Origin: Anas platyrhynchos | Taxonomy: Eukaryota > Chordata > Aves > Anseriformes > Anatidae | Length of the DNA stretch: 64,000 bases | Direction of reading: 5' to 3' | Assembly: GCF_047663525.1 (NCBI RefSeq) | Contig: NC_092590.1 | Coordinates: 19,466,001-19,530,000 of the forward strand | Shown here: positions 39,401 to 54,331 of the stretch, piece by piece | How the letters are laid out: every line of letters starts with the position of its first letter | How positions within the stretch are numbered: the first letter of the stretch is position 1 | Notes under the pieces: generated by a model | The model's database searches: none | Seen by the model: only the letters and a program-made list of their open reading frames with translations | What the model was told of the DNA's origin: nothing | Program-made: the position numbers and the translations under genes

Positions 39401-42400
39401 GCATGGCTTGAAGCGGTTCTGCTGAAGGGAAGGAACTGCAGCAGCTGGTTTGGATTCTGAAATATGTTTGAATAAAAAACAACCAACCAAACAAACACGT
39501 GTTCAAGACCTACAAATCTGCAGAGAGCATCAAGACAGCCTCAGAGCAGAAACAAGGCCCAAAGTGGGAGCCTTGCTCAAGTGATTCTCCCGTTTTCCCT
39601 GTACAGTCTCCACAAGCAAGGGACCCTCGGCGTTGACCCTTCCTATGGCATTGGGTTTGGAGGCCATTTCTACCGAGTTTATTTATCTCAGCCAGCCCCT
39701 GTGGGCCTCAATCCAGCTACAACAAGTTTTCTGGGCACTTGTGACTGTTATGAAATGGAGTGACTCAGCCAGGCTACACCAGAGAGGGAACATCTTTTAT
39801 TTGCTCACAGAAACTTATTAAGCCATGGGAGAAAACAAAACAAAACAAAACAACAGGTGTCAGAAAAGATGCATCCCTACATACCTTCACTTAAAAACTT
39901 TTTGTTCTGGCCTCTGTCCTGCTCTCTGTCTCCTCACACACTTCTGATCATTCTGCCTTCCTCCCAGACCCACAGATCTGTGCTCCAGAGACTCTTCCCC
40001 ATCTGTCAGGGGTGCAGGTGAATCAAAGTATCACTCTTTATTTACCACCAGCTTTTTCCTCATGTCCCCATTGCCATGGTAAGCAGCAACACAGCATGAA
40101 AAATAAGGTCAAACCACGGCCTACATATCCCACTAGCCATCTGGAAGAATCATTTTTTGAGAAATCTTCTGGCTTGGATTTACCTTTCCGCTGTGAGCAA
40201 AAGCCAAGTCCAACTCAGCAGTCCAGACTCCTAACTGAGCTCCTGGGATACCCAGGGACAAAAACCCATCCCCAAAACACTGAATCCAAAACTCCTCTCT
40301 CTATACAATGAGAAGTTCCCTGTAGGTTATCAGTGTTACCTGCTTGATCTGTGCCAACTTCATTCTGCTTCTCTCCACAGTGTGGCAACCCAGGTCCCAG
40401 ACACATACCTGCACTGCTTTGCTGAGCACCCCCAACATCTCTTCATGGGAATCGGTGACTATTTTCCATGTTTCAGAAACTTTACAATCTATCCTGCACA
40501 AATTACAGTGTTATATATTTATGAAGACAAAGCAGATTTCCTACCCATTTTGCTATACCACTGAAAATCATGTTTGTATGTCTTGGATTACTCATAGATA
40601 ATGCAATTAGCATCGAAGTACAGCTATGTAAACTCTTAATCAAACATTGAAACAGAGGAAAAAGTTGATGTAAATGAACCCTGGAAAGAGGCAAAAAGCA
40701 CTTCAGTACCATGCTGAAGTGCTGCAGGAAAGATGAAAATTACTGTGGTAAGTACAGCATGATTTAGGCCAACCTAAGAGGGAGGCTCTCAGCTTTGTGA
40801 AAACCTGGGCTGATGCAGATGTTCAGCGTGAGAGCTTGTGTCCTGGAAACAGTTATGAAGGCACACTGTGGAGCACCAAAAAGGCAGAAATGATGCCAGC
40901 ATACAGCAGCTCTCTGTCCTGTATCAGCAGGAGTCAAGCTTCAATCACCTGAACCCACCAGAAAATGAGACTTCAGTATAAGTCAGCACTTCTGAGCATT
41001 GAACAGGACTATTTGAGAGATGAGAACAGAAAGTACAGGACTGACAATGGTGTTTACAGGAATATCCCAGCATGAGAATGGTGTTACTTTGATGTATCTT
41101 TATTTTCAAACCATACTAAGTGTCCAGCAGTGACAAAATTTCTATTAGGAAACCCACACAAGCACGCTGCTGAATTTACAGTCACCTGCCACAGCCTGCC
41201 TCTGTAGCAGTCCACGTGCTCCAGGAATCCACAGCCTACAGGTTGCAAACTGCTCCTCTAGATGAAGCCAAAACACAGAGAGAAACTGATGATGGGAGAA
41301 GAAAGAGCCTTTTATTTCCACACCTTTATGTCCAGAGCAAAAATGAGAGGATTCAGGATATGCAAGAGTCTGTATGCAGTCCAGAGTGTCACAGCTAAAA
41401 ACTGGAAGTTTTATTCAAGATTATGCAGGGTTATTAGAGGGGAGAGCAATCAGTGGATTGACAGTGACTCAATTTATTGGGAACTCTCAAAAGATACTCA
41501 TTCTCTAGGATCTATCCATCCAGCTGTAAAGCACTGGTATCTCCTTAAAGTGGTAATAGAAACCAGGCTGGTACAGTGATATCTGCTGAAACAGTGCTGC
41601 AGAAAACAGGCTCGTGAAGAGAGATCGAGCCTGTTCACTTCATTTCACTAAGCTCAGCTTAGATACTCCTATCAGCAATAACCCCAAACCTCCTGGAGCT
41701 GTGCAAAACATCCTGAAGGCAAAACACAAAACAGCTGAATAGGGGTGCAGGAAAAGAGTATGGCTAAGTGAGGAGGAGCAACACAGTACCACCCCAAGTC
41801 TTGTCATCCCACCCTGTAGTTGTACAGACGTTTATATCAAGTTTACTATTAATTAAGCAAGTTGAAAACCACAGCAGAAAGGCAAGAGTAAAGTAAAAAG
41901 CAGTGAGAAAGGCTGTAACGTACTGTCACTGACAGAAGCAGCAGCAGGGATCCTTTGGAACAAGGCCGTTCCCAAACTTGTTCACAATGCTTTTGTTCAG
42001 CTGAAGTTTTCCCTGCCTTCTTTCTTGTGCATGTAGAAGCAGCAAGAACACACACCTGCACCCAGAAAGTCACAACCCAGCTCAGCACCCTAGGCTTAGG
42101 TGAACTATGTACTGGGCAGGACGGAAGCTTTTCACTTCTGTGTTATCTCCTGTGTCACCTAAGCAACGTCTGAAATAACTTTGCTGTTTTGGAACTTCTG
42201 TGTTACATGAAACCAAAAGCAGCTTCATGTCAGTTTTAGTCTGGGAGACTGGCTAAGGGACAATTCTAACTGCAGCCTACAAGGATTCAAATGCAGATTC
42301 ACCTTAGTTTTGACTTAGATATTATATCAGAGACATCAGCTGTTTTTCCCCCTGCGAATCACAACAAATATTACACTAGAGTCCCTATCACTTGGAAATA

Positions 42401-45400
42401 AGCCCTCCCTTGAAAGAAGCCTTACAAGTAAACGCAAAAGGATGTTCTGAAGAAAGAGCAAATGCTCTCTCACTGCACTGAGGTGACTAAAGTGGAGCAT
42501 GTCAGAGTCTTTCCAACACAATACTGTAATTTCTGGGTTACCACGTGCAGGTTTCAGCCTCTTTCCCAGCACAAAAGGGTCTATAAATTGGTCTGGAAGA
42601 CAGCTCTGATAAATTGGTAGATGACAGGCATGTACACAACTATGTCACTGGAATGAACACCAGCCTACACAAGCAAGGTCTCCTTCCTAGAGGCAACAGG
42701 ATCCTGTGCAAGTCATTTTCACTGTCTGTTTCTTCATATTTCCAACTGTAGCAAAGACGACAATGACATGTTGAAATAATACAGTGAAAGAAATCACAAG
42801 TACATTTGTACTTCAGATGAAACCACACTCTGTGGCTTCCTCTCTTTGCAGAGTGTCATGAAAAGCCAGCCAGCTGACTTAAACTAGACACTGAACTTGA
42901 GGACATTTGGAACTTGACAATCTAAATGCAACCCTAGCAGTGTATGAGTTAGTATTATTATTAATATGCTGAATACTACCTCTCCACAACCTCAGTGTGA
43001 AATACTGGAATCCTCCAGAGGATAGGTTATTTGCCCTCTCCACTGACTACATTGTCAATAGACATTAATTTAAGAAGCCTGTTTACCCCAGGTACAAAGT
43101 GTGGGGGGTGCTGAAAGGAAGGAAACTGTCAGGGACCGAAGCTTTCCTGTAACAGAAGAGACTCACCTATTATCTCTCTGGTTCTCTGGAGAAGAGCACA
43201 TTAGTCAACCAAGACGAAGTTTATAGTGGATGCAAAGGAGTCCCTGAAGACTCTTTCCTCACCTCTAATTCCCTCCCTTGCTGTTTTAAGAAAGCTGAAA
43301 TCTTTCACAGCTTATACCGGTGGGAATGTACTGTTATCAACCTTCTATAAGAATGTTTTTTTATTTTTTTTTTAAATTTAGGATGAAACTCTCTAGGGAA
43401 ACTACAGAAATAGACTGTACCTTCTCTATGAGTACCAGCACCTCTGTAAAGCAAATACCATAGTGATCAATAATCTCAGCTAGAGAGCAGGACCCCAGAG
43501 CTTTGAAATTCATTCTCTTATGATATAAATACAGTGCTGTGTCTGTATTTATCTATATATGTATATAACCCATCCGCTTTCCTGAATCTCCTCTCACAGA
43601 CCACTTTTGATTCATGCATATTAGGAAAAAAAAACACATCAAGACAGTACTATTTGCTGCACTACAAGTTGCAGAAGCACAGAATGGCATGAAATGCCTA
43701 AGCCTTTTTAATAAAGATGTTAATTGCTACAGATTACCTGGCACACAGTTTAGCTCTCTGAAAAAAAAAAAAAATCATGCATGTGCTCCCTGATTAAAGT
43801 ACTCCTGGAGCGGAAAAGACATTGGACAACCTGCCTGTTTCACCTGGCTGCGTAGTAATGGAACTCAATGAATATGGAAATAATTGGCAATCCTAGACAA
43901 ATATATAGGAGGAATGGCCCAAATAATGGGTATGGTGGACCTGCCTGCAAGTAAAGTCAAATTGTTACATCAAACAAGTGAAAAATCCTTTGCATTGGTG
44001 ATAGGGATTAAAAAAACAAATAGAGATGACTTTAATAAAAGGCCTGAGGGTTTGAACACTGATGCAGAAGTCTTTTCAAAAGCTCTTGAAGTCTGTCATC
44101 CTAGGAAAGAGGTGAAACAGGATCGCTAAATCCTTATTCCTAACTTCAATTTAGATCACATCCAGAACCAAGGCAGGAAAAGTTTAAACCATATTTGGAC
44201 AAGTCCAAAGGCACACGCACACACTGTTCTAAACTCTTTTGGCCACATCTGAAAATTAAGGGTCCTTATTATACCAACAGGTTCTGAGATGTGCTCTCAA
44301 AACACACGTTTTCATGCACTTTACAGCTGTAACAAACTAATTTCTTGGTAAAGCTAGTTCCTGAGCATTTTAGAGTCAAGGATTATTTTCCCTTCTCTAA
44401 TGCTATGAATTTTTCCTTTCATTCCTTCAACATTACATAAGTGCTTTTCATTTCCTGAACAAATCTTAGAGAAAGCTGGAATATTTGTGGGATAGCTTAT
44501 TAATTCCTTCATAAATATAAATATTTGGCTCATTTAAGAAGTATAAAACATCAGGATCCCACCACCATGCTTTATCTCATGAATTCACCTTGTACTGTCC
44601 TGTAAACTGAAAGATAAGTGACATTTAGGCTTTTTTCTGTCCCTTGACTCTAATCCCTACAGTAGTTTCTAAGGTAGGAAACACCACTTCCATAATGAAT
44701 GCAACTTAAAATATTTCTATTTCGATGAATTTCAGTTTACTGGGATAAATCAATATTCTGATTTGTTACATATCCACCTTAGATTTATTTTGTTAATTTA
44801 ATAGCAATCTGATGAGAGAAAACAAGTGTTGGCAACCTGTTCCACAATACACACTATTGTATATCTTACCAATAGCTTTCTATAAAGTTTCCGAAGTTAA
44901 TTCAAAATCTCTTCCCTGAACACAAGAGGCTTCACTTTCCCATAAAAAAAAAAAAGTTTCCTGTAAAAAGTGTGTTTCAAAACTGTTACTTCTATTTCCA
45001 GACTACTCTAACTGAAAAGGAGTGGTTTTCTTAGGTACCGGCTCCACATTAAAAGTGCACACAGGAAAGACTGTTTGATGTGCCAGGGTAAAGCTTCTCC
45101 TTTTCAAATCCATGCTACTCAAAGTTTCCCACTGTGCAGGACGTCAGCACCTATGTGTTCACTGTAAATGTCAATGAAAACACGGATTGTAGGAAACATA
45201 AAGGCAAAGATCCCAAATAGAGACAGACATACTCTGAGAGAAGAAGGATGGCATTGTCTGAACAGTGTGAGTTGTAACCTTACAGCCCTATCGGGGTTGG
45301 GTGTCTGGTTTAATAAAGGTAAAAACAGAAATGCACACAGTGCATCCTTCGTAACTGGAAGCGCCTTTGTTCCAATACCGAGTGATTAACGCTGATCTCT

Positions 45401-46840
45401 GGCACATGCAACGCTACCTAATTATGCTCTGATCACCATGGCCAGCACTTCAATAGCTATCTTCAACAGAAATTCATAGAGAAGAAGACCTAAAAGAATT
45501 CTTAAAGTATGTAAGGACTGAAATCACAGGACTAATGACTCTGCTTCACTACCCCCTTAAAAGTAGTCAAAGTACCTTTGTAGCAGAAATGGCAGTGTAG
45601 GAGATACAGCATCTTACCTTTCACCATCTGAATCCCAGAAAAAGCTACAAGGGAAACAGAAACTGGTGACCATCTTAATAACACATGAAAGCCACTGAAA
45701 CCACTTGTTTTAGTGTATGTGCTTGGGAGCTCACAAAACAGAAACTATAAGAGAATTTCCTCAAAACCTGAGCAACATTACATACAAATTATTAATACTG
45801 GTATCTGGCTGCAGGCTTTGAAAATCTGGATCCAGTTTCTCACCCTGGAGAGGAAGAGAACAGAATTATTTAGTTTAAGAACTGTCAACTATTTATAGCC
45901 TTAGCTTTAAAAAAAGTTTCTCCGAAATAGCAAGCCAGAAGCCTAGTGCTGCCTCAATCCTCTCCAGGAGAACGGTTCCCAAGGGTCTTTGCACGCTGTT
46001 CCAAGGTTGGAAGAGTGCAAATTGTTCCACATCGTCTTGCCAGTAATTTTCAGGATCACAGTTAGTCACACAATGGAGAAGAAAAATGAAAAGAAAACCC
46101 CCAGTGTTTCAATAGTTTCTATCAGTCTTCTGCTAGTCTTTCTGAACAGGAGGGTGATGCCCATGTCCAAGTGGCTGGTGTTTGTCTCCCTGTTTTCAAG
46201 TCAACACAAGATGAAGACTATGGCTACCCATGTGTGCATGGAGGGTAGCTCACTTCATCACAGGACAGACTTGGAAACGAAAGCTATCATTTGTCTATCT
46301 ACTTGCTGCTGAAGGTGAAAACTTACCGCAAATTTTGTTCCTACTGTTTTCCCCTGCCCAAACTTCTTTGCTAGACTGTGCCTAGTCTTGCTCACAGACA
46401 CCATTTGCAACAAGGAGCTTATTGGGATGCTTGAGTTACTTCATGCAATCCAGCTACTATTACACTCCACCTCTGCAAACCTTTTCTCTTGAGCTGGGAG
46501 CGAGCCACAAATTAAGCTGGCTAAATGGCTAGACAGCTTTAGTGGGGCAGCAGAATTGCACCTTATTGGAATTTAGGGCAAACCCAAGTGTTAAATGCTA
46601 CTTGTACATCACATATAATGCTAGTGCAGTCTTACGAACACTTCTCTCGCCAGTTTTCGTGGTGCTCAACATGGAACAGTTAGTGTGTTACCATCCTGCC
46701 TGAAATAATATAAATAATATAAACCTGTTGATGATGAACCTGAAAACAGAACCCAAAACTGCCCCAAAACTGAGAAGGTAAACCATTGCTTTCAGAATAA
46801 AGAATGCAGGAGGGTAAAGCAGTCATTTTGTGACATGTGC

Positions 46841-46908
46841 CAGGAGTTGGACTTGATGATCCATATGGTTCCCTTCCAGCTCAGGATGTTCTATGATTCT
46901 GTGATTTT
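46841..46908 (+). repeat. CR1 LINE 3' tail, plus orientation
   Basis: Contains GAGTTGGACTTGATGATCC, GTTCCCTTCCAGCTCAGGAT and TTCTATGATTCTGTGAT, the characteristic CR1 3' end and its terminal short repeat. Only the extreme 3' end is present, as usual for 5'-truncated copies. Confidence 0.82.
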
Positions 46909-47101
46909 ACAGAGCTGAAAATTGCAAGTCCATAGGTTCTAGTAAAGGAAAGAAGCAATATGGTCTGGGTTGTCTCTGACAGTCTATGGAGGTGATGTAA
47001 ATAACCCACAATCCTCTTTTTCTGCCCACGTAATTAAATGTAGTTAGAAGTGGTTGCACTGCTGACCCTTCAAAAGTAGAGACTCAAAATTAGTACTTTT
47101 G

Positions 47102-47120
47102 AAAAAAAAAAAAAAAAAAA
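47102..47120 (+). repeat. Poly(A) tract
   Basis: About 19 A residues without an AATAAA upstream, so there is no support for a retrocopy here. Confidence 0.75.
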
Positions 47121-50100
47121 ACCACAAAATGAACCTGCAAAGTCTCTGATGCCTCACCATTGACTTCTCTGATGCCTGCCAGCCACAAGAAACTTATAAG
47201 CGGGCATCCACACAAAGAATATCACAATCAAGAATTCCAAGCACACAGCCTGGAAGACCAGGATGCCTTGTCTCTGTTTTTCAACAAAGGTGTGAAACAA
47301 AAGGAGAGGCCTGCTGTACCTCTCAGTGGTTTCTACCTATAGCCATAGCCTAAATGAGAAGTTAATGAACTGAAACGAGTGGAAACCTGCTACCATGGCC
47401 CTAACTTTTGGTGCCTTGTTGCAGCTGAGGTAGAACACAAGGAGTAAAGTGCTTTCAGCTTGATCAACGGGCTCACAGCATTTCTCGAAGCAGATGCCAT
47501 TGAGCTGCTCCAGCTCCCTGGAGGCTGTGGGAGACATTCAGCGCGTGGTATTTTTATCCAAGCCTTTATTCTTGAGCCTAAATGCAATCGAGTCGCAATG
47601 AAAGGGTCCCACTCAATCACATGAATAAGCAAAACCACTGGGGTTCAGGCGAGCCTTCCAGCAGCATGGCATTGTGCCAGAGGCTTCTCTGCAGACCAAG
47701 ACATGACTTCAGACTTGACTCCTTTTTAGTAATATTATAACAGTGCCGAGAGGCCCTCACAGGCTGCAGTTTCACAGCCAGTCTGGAACGCACACCATGA
47801 GGCAGTCAGGCTTAAATACGCACACCCTAAATAAAGGGAAAGCAAATTTGCCACATGTGACACAGATCCATTTCTGTCTACCCCTTGGCCCATGAGCTCT
47901 TCAGTTTATGCTCCACAAGTCTTCTAACCCATCACCTGCTTCAGTGGGCTCGTCCTTAGCGCAGAGCCATGTGTTACTACTGTTTATCTTCTGTTGAGCA
48001 GCCTTCTGACTCATGTGCCTATCCACACCATTTCCCAGAACGCGGCCTTTCTGCATTTCCCCTCATCTCCTTACATGACCTTCCCCTCAAATTAAGCCAT
48101 TCACTCTGGAGCAGTAGCTGTTTGACCACCCTGCCAGTAAAGACAGTTCCATTTTCTCATTTTTAAAATAAAAAGGTGATGGAAAAAATGCCTTGTTTTT
48201 GGAAGAAATGTTTATAGGTTTTGTTTGATGATAAACTTTTTATACGGTGACATTGGGCAACCAGAACCAAATCCATAAAGAGAAAACTTAGCTGATCACA
48301 ATCGCTTGGCTCTGACCATGTCTTTCTGCTTTATACCTGCCAGGTTGACCTCACCTCCCAGGACTCCATCAGGAGCACTGCTTCTGCCCTTGTAACATCA
48401 ATGCACAATTGGTTCAAAAACCCAAGGCCACATGCTACAAGACCACGGAGACATATATACAACATGCTGAGGCAGGCCCCATGGCACAAGGCTCCATGGC
48501 ACAAGACACAAAATGGGGTGAGGTTGGGGATGAAACACTGCAGCCACCCAGCCTGAACAGTTTTGAAAAGACATCTGAATGAGGGATTCCTCAAGAATCT
48601 TAAAGCGACCTGAGGTATGCTCCCAAAGCCACGGTATGATGGGGTTTTCTCTCAAAGAGGTACCTCGGGGGGGCTCACAACCAGGCTCTTTCCAATCAAT
48701 GTGACCTGACAGGTAAGCTGTGTCCAAGCATGAAAATACTGTCAGAAGAGGATCAAACTCATCAGACGGGGTAAAGAAACATTTCTAGTATAAACTAAGT
48801 AGAAATAGATTAGGCATGCTAATCACATTGATCCAAAGATCCAAAGGAGCACACCAAGGCAACCACACCTACCCTCCTTCCCCACTCCTGCTTTCTGGCA
48901 AAGTGATGCCCTACACACACCCTCTGCCAGTGATGGTGCACCAGAGATGGATGTAATTTGTTGACAACAGGCTTCAGAAACTGTGTTATATAATGGCAAC
49001 ATTGCTTTATTATTACTGCTTCATTTTAAGGTTCTTAAGGCAATGTGAGATATATTCAGTGGTAGCGAATAAGCTTTTTTAGACTGTGTAAAACAGGTGG
49101 CAGACATAAGTTGTGTACTTGCACTGTGACATGATATGAATTTGTAACTCCCCGAAACAGACGACAAAATGCTAAGACTTAGCGCAACATTTCTGATTAG
49201 AGAAAAGTGAGCTTTAATGGGCTTTAACACCACCTTTGAAATAATTTATTCAAGTAAACTATAAATGCTTAAAAAGTCAATATTCTTACTCTGTAAGCTT
49301 GAAAATAATTCACTCTAGCTTTGCAACTCTAACTTATATCATTCCCTACCCCATCCTATGTGAAAAGCCTCCTGACAAACCATTAAAACAGATGTCTTGA
49401 ATGAAGCCACCATCATTTGCAATTCAAACAGCAAACTTTCAGAGATGTGCGAAGCCAAACAAGATAGATTTAGGATGATTTTCTAAACGAAGAAGGTTCC
49501 TGAATCTGCAGTACAGCACGTCTGCCTTAACATGATTTCTCTTGTAAGAGATGCCACAAATATCCAAATGAATTGATTTAAACAGCAATGAAATCAGAGA
49601 AATCATGTCAAAATCTTGCATGTAAGGATTGTAACGCTGCTACAGAAATAGGCATAAGAAAAAATAACCTCAATTGAGGTTAAATCAATGGCAACATTTT
49701 AAATTGCTTGAAGAGAAAAACAAATAGTATTATTTCCTAATTCTCCAGACACTACTCAGAAATCCTTAGCAGTGGTATCCTCTACCAATTCCATTTTCAT
49801 TGCAGTTGCATATGGCCAGTGTGGCGGTGACACCTTCCACCTGAACTATCGCAATAATGATTTAATGTTTCAGAGCGATATACTTCCCCTAACAGGCAAC
49901 GTTAAGTGGAGAAGGAAATAAACACCACGATAGGAATCAATATATTTTCTAGACCTTTATTTTAGAGTCCTATTAAAAAAGAATACACCAACGGTGCCCT
50001 GTGTGTTTGAAAACAATTCTGCTTATGTTAAACATTACCATAAAAGTCATCAGCTTACAAGGAAAGTGATTCACAGTGGAAATAATCTGTAACTCAGTTT

Positions 50101-50999
50101 TACAAAGTTTGCATAACAATTGCCTACCCAGGGCAAGAAATCCACTCACACACTTAATGTAATAATAAGAGAGGAGAAAACCAAAGCAATTGCAGAAATG
50201 ATATATCATTAATCTAGGGTACACTAGCTAATAGAAACATGCAGAAATGCAATAGCTATTGATGAAATAAAAATATAGGATTTCAAGTGTCACGGGCAAG
50301 GTTTTGTGACAAATATTCACATTTTATCAACAAGAAAAATACATAGCAACATGATAATCTCAGTAACTATGCATAAAAGAAATACTGCATTTACTTCATA
50401 TTCTAATTTCAGAGGTAGGGAAAGAAGGTTGCCTTACCTCAAATACAGCTTGAAGAGTGACATTAACAGTATGCTTACAGCCTTTCTTAGTTCTCTTGAT
50501 AGCAGTCTAAGAAGAAATGCAAAATAGTAAATAACTATCTTCCCTGCAAACAGCATGTGCCCACGAGCAACATGCTTCCCAGTAAAGCATGCTGAAAAGA
50601 AGTAAAAAAGCACTCAAAAAGACAATTGCTTCAAAATAAAAAGGCAAAAATCCTTATACCTGAAATTACCAGTAAGGTTTATTACATTTTGGGAGTAGAG
50701 ACACTCAGGAATTTAAATAATACAGACATAAATGTGATGTCATCTCCCTGTTTTCAATAAAATATTAATTTGGTATATACAGAATAAAGACAGCAAATTC
50801 ATCTGCACAGAACTCAGTCCTGGAAGATGTGAAAAGATTCCTATCCCAGCAGAAAGCACACATGAGCTTAAACGATATAACCTTGCTAACTTGCTTTTTC
50901 CTCCCGAACTACAGTGCTTGCTAAAGCTACACTCAAATGTTAAATGCTTTGGTCAAGAGTTCATCCACTGACCTGCAAAGAAAGCCTTGTGTTCAGCTC

Positions 51000-52660
51000 C
51001 AACATTTTCTAACAGCAAACAATAAAAAAAAAAATAGTTTCACGGAATGAACTGTTAAAAAAAGAAAATCCTCACATAAGCTTTCCCCGAGGGGGAAGAA
51101 ATATCCACAAGCTTTAAATTGGCCAGGCGGATTTAAGAGGAAGCGAAAAAAAAGCAGCTCTTTCTGTTGCGTCAAAGAGCCCACTGTGCAATAGGAACAG
51201 TGAACGGAGTTGTTAAACTGGCAAGCTTCTGCTGAAGACAGCTTTTCAATATGCTCTCAGCATCGTCTCCCCGGGCTGGCTGGAGACAGTCCCACTCCTC
51301 GTACATGAGCTGTGCTCCTTCAAGAGGCAATCGCTCTTAAGGACAGTTTCTATAAACACGCTGTTCAACTGGTTTCGCTGCGGTGATGAGGGTAATTACA
51401 CACATACCTGCATGCATGTACCAGAATTGCATGTTCTTGGGGGAAATGCAAGCGTATTCCAACTAGTGATCATTACCTCAGCTTAAGAGCAGGATGCTAT
51501 TGATGCCTGCCTGCTGCCACGACTCTGTTCCCTGCTTATGCCATTCGGTGTGCTGTTAGAAAGTAATTTTGAAAGACAGTACTTACAGAGGAAACCTCTA
51601 ATGTAATTCCATCGGGATGCTGTAGCCTAAGCAGCACTCGCTGATTAAAGGAAATTAGTCACATGCTGCTGACTAGCTTTGTGTTTACTGCACAGAGCTG
51701 TGGCTGCATGGGATGAGTTAAGTGGCCCTCCTGGGAACGACCGCTACATGACTGAAGGCATCTTCCGCGGCTGAAGCAGGTCATTTACTGTGATGAGAGC
51801 ATGGAAACTGAGCAACCTGGTTAGAGGTGAATAGAGCTGCACTACAGAGATTTCCTCCACGTCCGAGGAAACCACCCTGCATCCCTTTCAGAGACGGGCA
51901 TTCAGTGCATGGTTCGACCTACCCCAATCTGTGTCTTTATCTGATCAGCTGAACTGCCTTCTGGGCTTTGCTGGCTATAAAGGGAAACTAGGATGGCTTC
52001 TCAAACCAAGGAAAGTTGTAGACACCAATGTTTTCGAGGCACATCCCACTCAAGTGACAAGGCCATGCACACCTGTGAGAAGAACCTGCAAAGAGCGGGG
52101 AGAAGACCAGAACAAGTCAGGGCCTCTGTTCCAAACACAAACCAGGGGGCAGACTTCTCAGCATCACAGCAGGTTAAAAGCAGAGACAAACGTGCAGCTG
52201 GTTAATACTGAACTTTTCTATTTCTGCCTCTTTCAGAGTTGCCACAGAGACATTATGAAGCCCGAACATGTAGGAAGGCAGAGGGAGGAAAGGAAGCATG
52301 TCCAGGAGATAAATTCTCCCCTTTTGTGTTCTTTCTTTACTAATATTTTCTACAGGAAAAAATAAATAAATAAATAAATAAATAAATATTTAACCTGCTT
52401 CCTTTCAAGTACTTTCAGGTTAAAATGAATTTCTCCCCTAAATAAGCAGCAGAATACATTTCTGGGGAAGCTACAATTAATTTACATACGAAAGACAACA
52501 TTTTCTAAGCTCTTAGCCCTGAAAATTGAACGCAAGGTCCCCTTTGAGCACCAGGGATGCAGCCAGCGTGCTGCTACATTCTGCTCTTACCACACCCAGG
52601 CAAGTCACTGTGCACAAAGCTCCAGCCGCCGCGTCACTCGAGCTGTGTGAGCGTACCTTT
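51000..52660. promoter_or_regulatory. CpG-enriched patch, candidate CSGALNACT1 promoter region
   Basis: CpG dinucleotides are visibly denser here than in the surrounding AT-rich sequence (for example 51085-51400, 51720-51910 and the CCGCCGCGTCACTCGAGC run near 52625). On the minus strand GGCCAAT occurs near 51120. CSGALNACT1 must start somewhere between 23.8 and 56 kb or further right, so a promoter here is plausible. No TATA box or exon can be assigned, and this is inference only. Confidence 0.22.
52357..52388 (+). repeat. (AAAT)n microsatellite
   Basis: Seven to eight tandem AAAT units, uninterrupted. Confidence 0.92.
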
Positions 52661-52963
52661 GGCGCTCTGTGTCTTGTGATTAATAATTCTGTCCGTGCTG
52701 CCTGGAAGGGAACTACAATCTGGGCCAGCTTCCTAGAGCTAAGGGGCTAGGCAAGTGTTTTAACACGTCTCCTAATAATAATATCTGCTCACAGGACTAC
52801 CTAAATCTTTCCCTCTATAAACGCCGATTCCCCACAGCTCATCACTGTCAAGTTGCAGGCTGAAGGAAATTGATCCCATTTGCTCTTTGCTTGAAATTGA
52901 TTATTTTTTTTTTTTTTTTAATTCATCTTAGGGCATAAAACTACAGTTATTTGCACTTTGAGT

Positions 52964-53023
52964 AGGTGGCTATACCAGATGCCCTCCTGAGGTCCTTTTC
53001 AACCTAAATTATTTTATGATTCA
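52964..53023 (+). repeat. CR1 LINE 3' tail, plus orientation
   Basis: Reads GCCCTCCTGAGGTCCTTTTC then AACCTAAATTATTTTATGAT, close to the CR1 3' end (GAGGTCCCTTCCAACCTAAATTATTCTATGATTC). Only about 60 bases survive. Confidence 0.75.
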
Positions 53024-54331
53024 GTTAAAATTAGGTCAATTAATAAGAACTCCTTTCGGCTGTTACAGAAATGAAGTGGATTGTGGCCAACTCCAGTGTT
53101 TCAAAGTCAGAATTTAGATTCAGCGATGAAGATGACAGATAGCCCTAGAGTCAGAGACCTCTATTCTATCATCTCATGAGAAACCACCAGATCTGCTGAA
53201 AAAATGCACTTTTGTACTGACATTGCCACCTGTGAGGGCACTGACAGATGCCAGCCTATAGAGAGCTGTGCTGGATCCCAAACACCCTGCGCAGTTCCTC
53301 TCTTGGATTCCCAGTCTCCTTGTATTCTGCCTTCTCATCCATCACCCAGCATCCAACCTGCTATCCTTCAGCTCTGCAGGACAAACAAGGCACTTGGTCT
53401 CAGCCTCTGGCAGCCCAGACAACTCCTCTCAGCTGCAAAAATTGCTCTGCACAGAGCCCAAGGACATGAGGTCAGTTAACAAGACCACAGTCTCTAGGTT
53501 TTGTGGAGACCCTACCACACTGTTACCTCCAAGAACCTCTTCTCCAAGGCCGCACCCATAAAATACTAAGGAGAATGATGCTTTTCACTTTTCACATCTT
53601 TTCAATATCTATACGACTACTGTAGAAAACAGGGTAGCTTCCTTTTTAACCATGCCAAAAATCAGTCTTGGTCAGTAAGTCAGACTCGAATCGTGCAATT
53701 ATCATTTAGGAAGTGGAGAATGACTTTCAAAGCCCTCTGCTGCTGCTCAGTGCAGTCTTAACTCCTTCTAAACGCTCTGCATTGACTGGAGGATCACGGC
53801 TGCACTAATACGGCCTCAGCTGTGGCGCATATGAGCTGGTGCACTACTGCCTTTGTGGATCACGTACGCCTGCCCCTGCACTGACTGCAGCAACTATAGT
53901 GCCTGAGTCCACCACATACGTTATCTTTCCCACTCAGATGCCTTCCTCAAGAAACAGGACACTCTTCCCAGGGAACATCAACCTTCACGGCATCAGATGA
54001 CTAATCTGCCTTGAGGTCAGTGCTGCCTGTTTCCTGCTACAGCAGGTCACAAAGCCTCTTCCTGATAAACAAGGTTCATGTAGGCATTCCAGCTGGGTCC
54101 CGAATTCCTGCAGGAAGGAGGCTGTGCGCACTTCTAGTTGGCTGGCTGAGATATGGAGACCTTCAGCATGCCCTGCATTGTGCATATCCAAACAGCACAA
54201 TCTGTGTGCGGACTTGGGGAAAGCCACTCCAGGGGGGAAGGAAGCATCAAGTCTTGGCCCCAACAGGACCAGCCCAGCCCTGCCACCACCTCCAGGCTCG
54301 GCTCCTAGGATGGAAAATGAGTATGCAGAGC

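Noticed and set aside
39043..39411. 122-codon plus-strand frame
   Set aside because: Low-complexity Thr/Gln start and no domain; probably non-coding.
43884..44129. 81-codon plus-strand frame with a coding-like look
   Set aside because: No match to any family I know and no exon borders; not reported as a gene.
48470..48520. Near-duplicate CCATGGCACAAG pair
   Set aside because: A 12-base repeat with a 3-base spacer is too small to interpret.
51931..52365. 144-codon plus-strand frame
   Set aside because: No known domain; it ends at the AAAT microsatellite. Treated as chance.
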